Assembly: GCA_030998015.1 (NCBI GenBank)
Contig: JARWMV010000239.1
Location: 62,001 to 126,000, forward strand
Source of the DNA: Ceratorhiza oryzae-sativae
Taxonomy: Eukaryota > Basidiomycota > Agaricomycetes > Cantharellales > Ceratobasidiaceae
Direction of reading: 5' to 3'
DNA length: 64,000 bases
In this document: in pieces, positions 63,433-64,000 of the stretch
Layout: each line of letters opens with the position of its first letter
Numbering within the stretch: the stretch's first letter is position 1
Translations under genes and position numbers: made by a program
Notes under the pieces: generated by a model
The model's database searches: none
What the model saw: only the letters and a program-made list of their open reading frames with translations
Told to the model about the DNA's origin: nothing

Positions 63433-64000
63433 ATGCCGGCCCTTGGTGTGCGACGGCCCAGCAGCGATGTCGTCGACCTGTCTGCGGGCCAGATCCAGAG
63501 CGATATCGGGCCTCCACCCACTTCACCCGACTCCTCCACATCAAGACACGAGGTCAGTCCGGTATCTTATCACATGTGTGATTCTGACTCGCTGTAGTCA
63601 CACACGCGGTATGCTCGCACCTTGTACTCGATCCCATCCCCCACGTAAGTGCACACTGCCCAACTGTGCTTGCGCTGTTCTTGGCGTGATATCTTTGGCC
63701 ATCCCGCGGCAATTCGAGCTTACTCCCCCTATTTCATCCCTTGGACAGGGACGCATCACGATCTTCGCGTCCGGTTAGCAACCAATTAACGCCCAAGCGT
63801 GCAACGAGGTTAGTTCCACGACTTGGATTGAAATCGATGCAATGTCTTGAAACTGAATGAAATACTTGATACGTAGCTCTCTCACGCACGCAAGGGATAG
63901 CAAAGAATGCAGCTGGGGGTCGGGTGGGGTCGAATGCCGCGAAACAAATAGTACGTATCCCCTCATTTCGGGTAGTTCGGGGATGCGATGCCGCATGAAT
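63433..64000 (+). CDS. N-terminal part of a Ser/Arg/Pro-rich protein, runs off the window
   Basis: Start MPALGVRRPSSDVVDLSAG, then QIQSDIGPPPTSPDSSTSRH; intron from about 63553 to 63598 (donor gtcagtcc, acceptor ctgtag), then SHTRYARTLYSIPSPT, intron 63648 to about 63750 (donor gtaagtgc, acceptor gacag), then DASRSSRPVSNQLTPKRATR and another donor gttagttcc near 63808. All visible parts are disordered and basic. The family cannot be named without the rest of the gene. Confidence 0.5.

Noticed and set aside
63165..63539. 124-codon minus-strand frame near the window end
   Set aside because: It overlaps the promoter and first exon of the plus-strand gene, which has a TATA box and good splice sites.

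Overview
This window looks like nuclear DNA of an agaricomycete fungus, most likely a Rhizoctonia/Ceratobasidium-type member of the Cantharellales. That is an inference from three things: two DUF6535 membrane proteins (a basidiomycete family), genes cut by many introns of about 45-60 nt, and a set of secreted enzymes next to an orphan secreted protein. There are no operons. Gene models were assembled by joining reading frames at GT-AG (sometimes GC-AG) junctions, so internal boundaries are less certain than gene identity.

Layout. 1-4.0 kb: start of a proline-rich protein (minus) divergent from DUF6535 gene 1 (plus). 4.3-8.0 kb: a minus-strand gene that appears to fuse 4-amino-4-deoxychorismate (ADC) lyase to ADC synthase, giving all steps from chorismate to p-aminobenzoate in one polypeptide. 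8.5-12.4 kb: an F-box protein and a multi-pass membrane protein with a duplicated C-terminal motif (both minus). 14.1-16.3 kb: cytochrome P450. 17.6-21.0 kb: DUF6535 gene 2, GC-rich. 22.2-25.3 kb: a small hydrophobic secreted protein and a secreted M35 metallopeptidase. 25.3-27.7 kb: non-coding, with a diverged repeat pair. 27.7-31.6 kb: pterin-4a-carbinolamine dehydratase, aldo-keto reductase and an FMN-dependent 2-hydroxyacid oxidase. 31.6-35.8 kb: gene desert. 35.8-49.5 kb: a Ser/Thr-rich surface protein, a candidate Zip2/SHOC1-type meiotic XPF-fold protein, a TspO-like membrane protein, an SRF1-like phospholipase D regulator and an acidic nuclear-type protein. 50-51.3 kb: decayed F-box/LRR-like sequence. 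52.8-56.6 kb: GH5 glucanase, a small ORF and a short-chain dehydrogenase. 57.1-57.6 kb: LINE remnant. 58.4-63.0 kb: a large disordered protein and PRMT1. 63.4 kb to the end: start of another gene.

The genes are mostly independent. The p-aminobenzoate fusion and the pterin dehydratase both belong to folate/pterin metabolism but lie 20 kb apart. The M35 peptidase, GH5 enzyme and small secreted protein fit a secretome used on host or cell-wall material. Several otherwise good genes carry an apparent 1-nt loss of frame that no intron explains, which may reflect consensus errors and should be checked before any gene is called a pseudogene.
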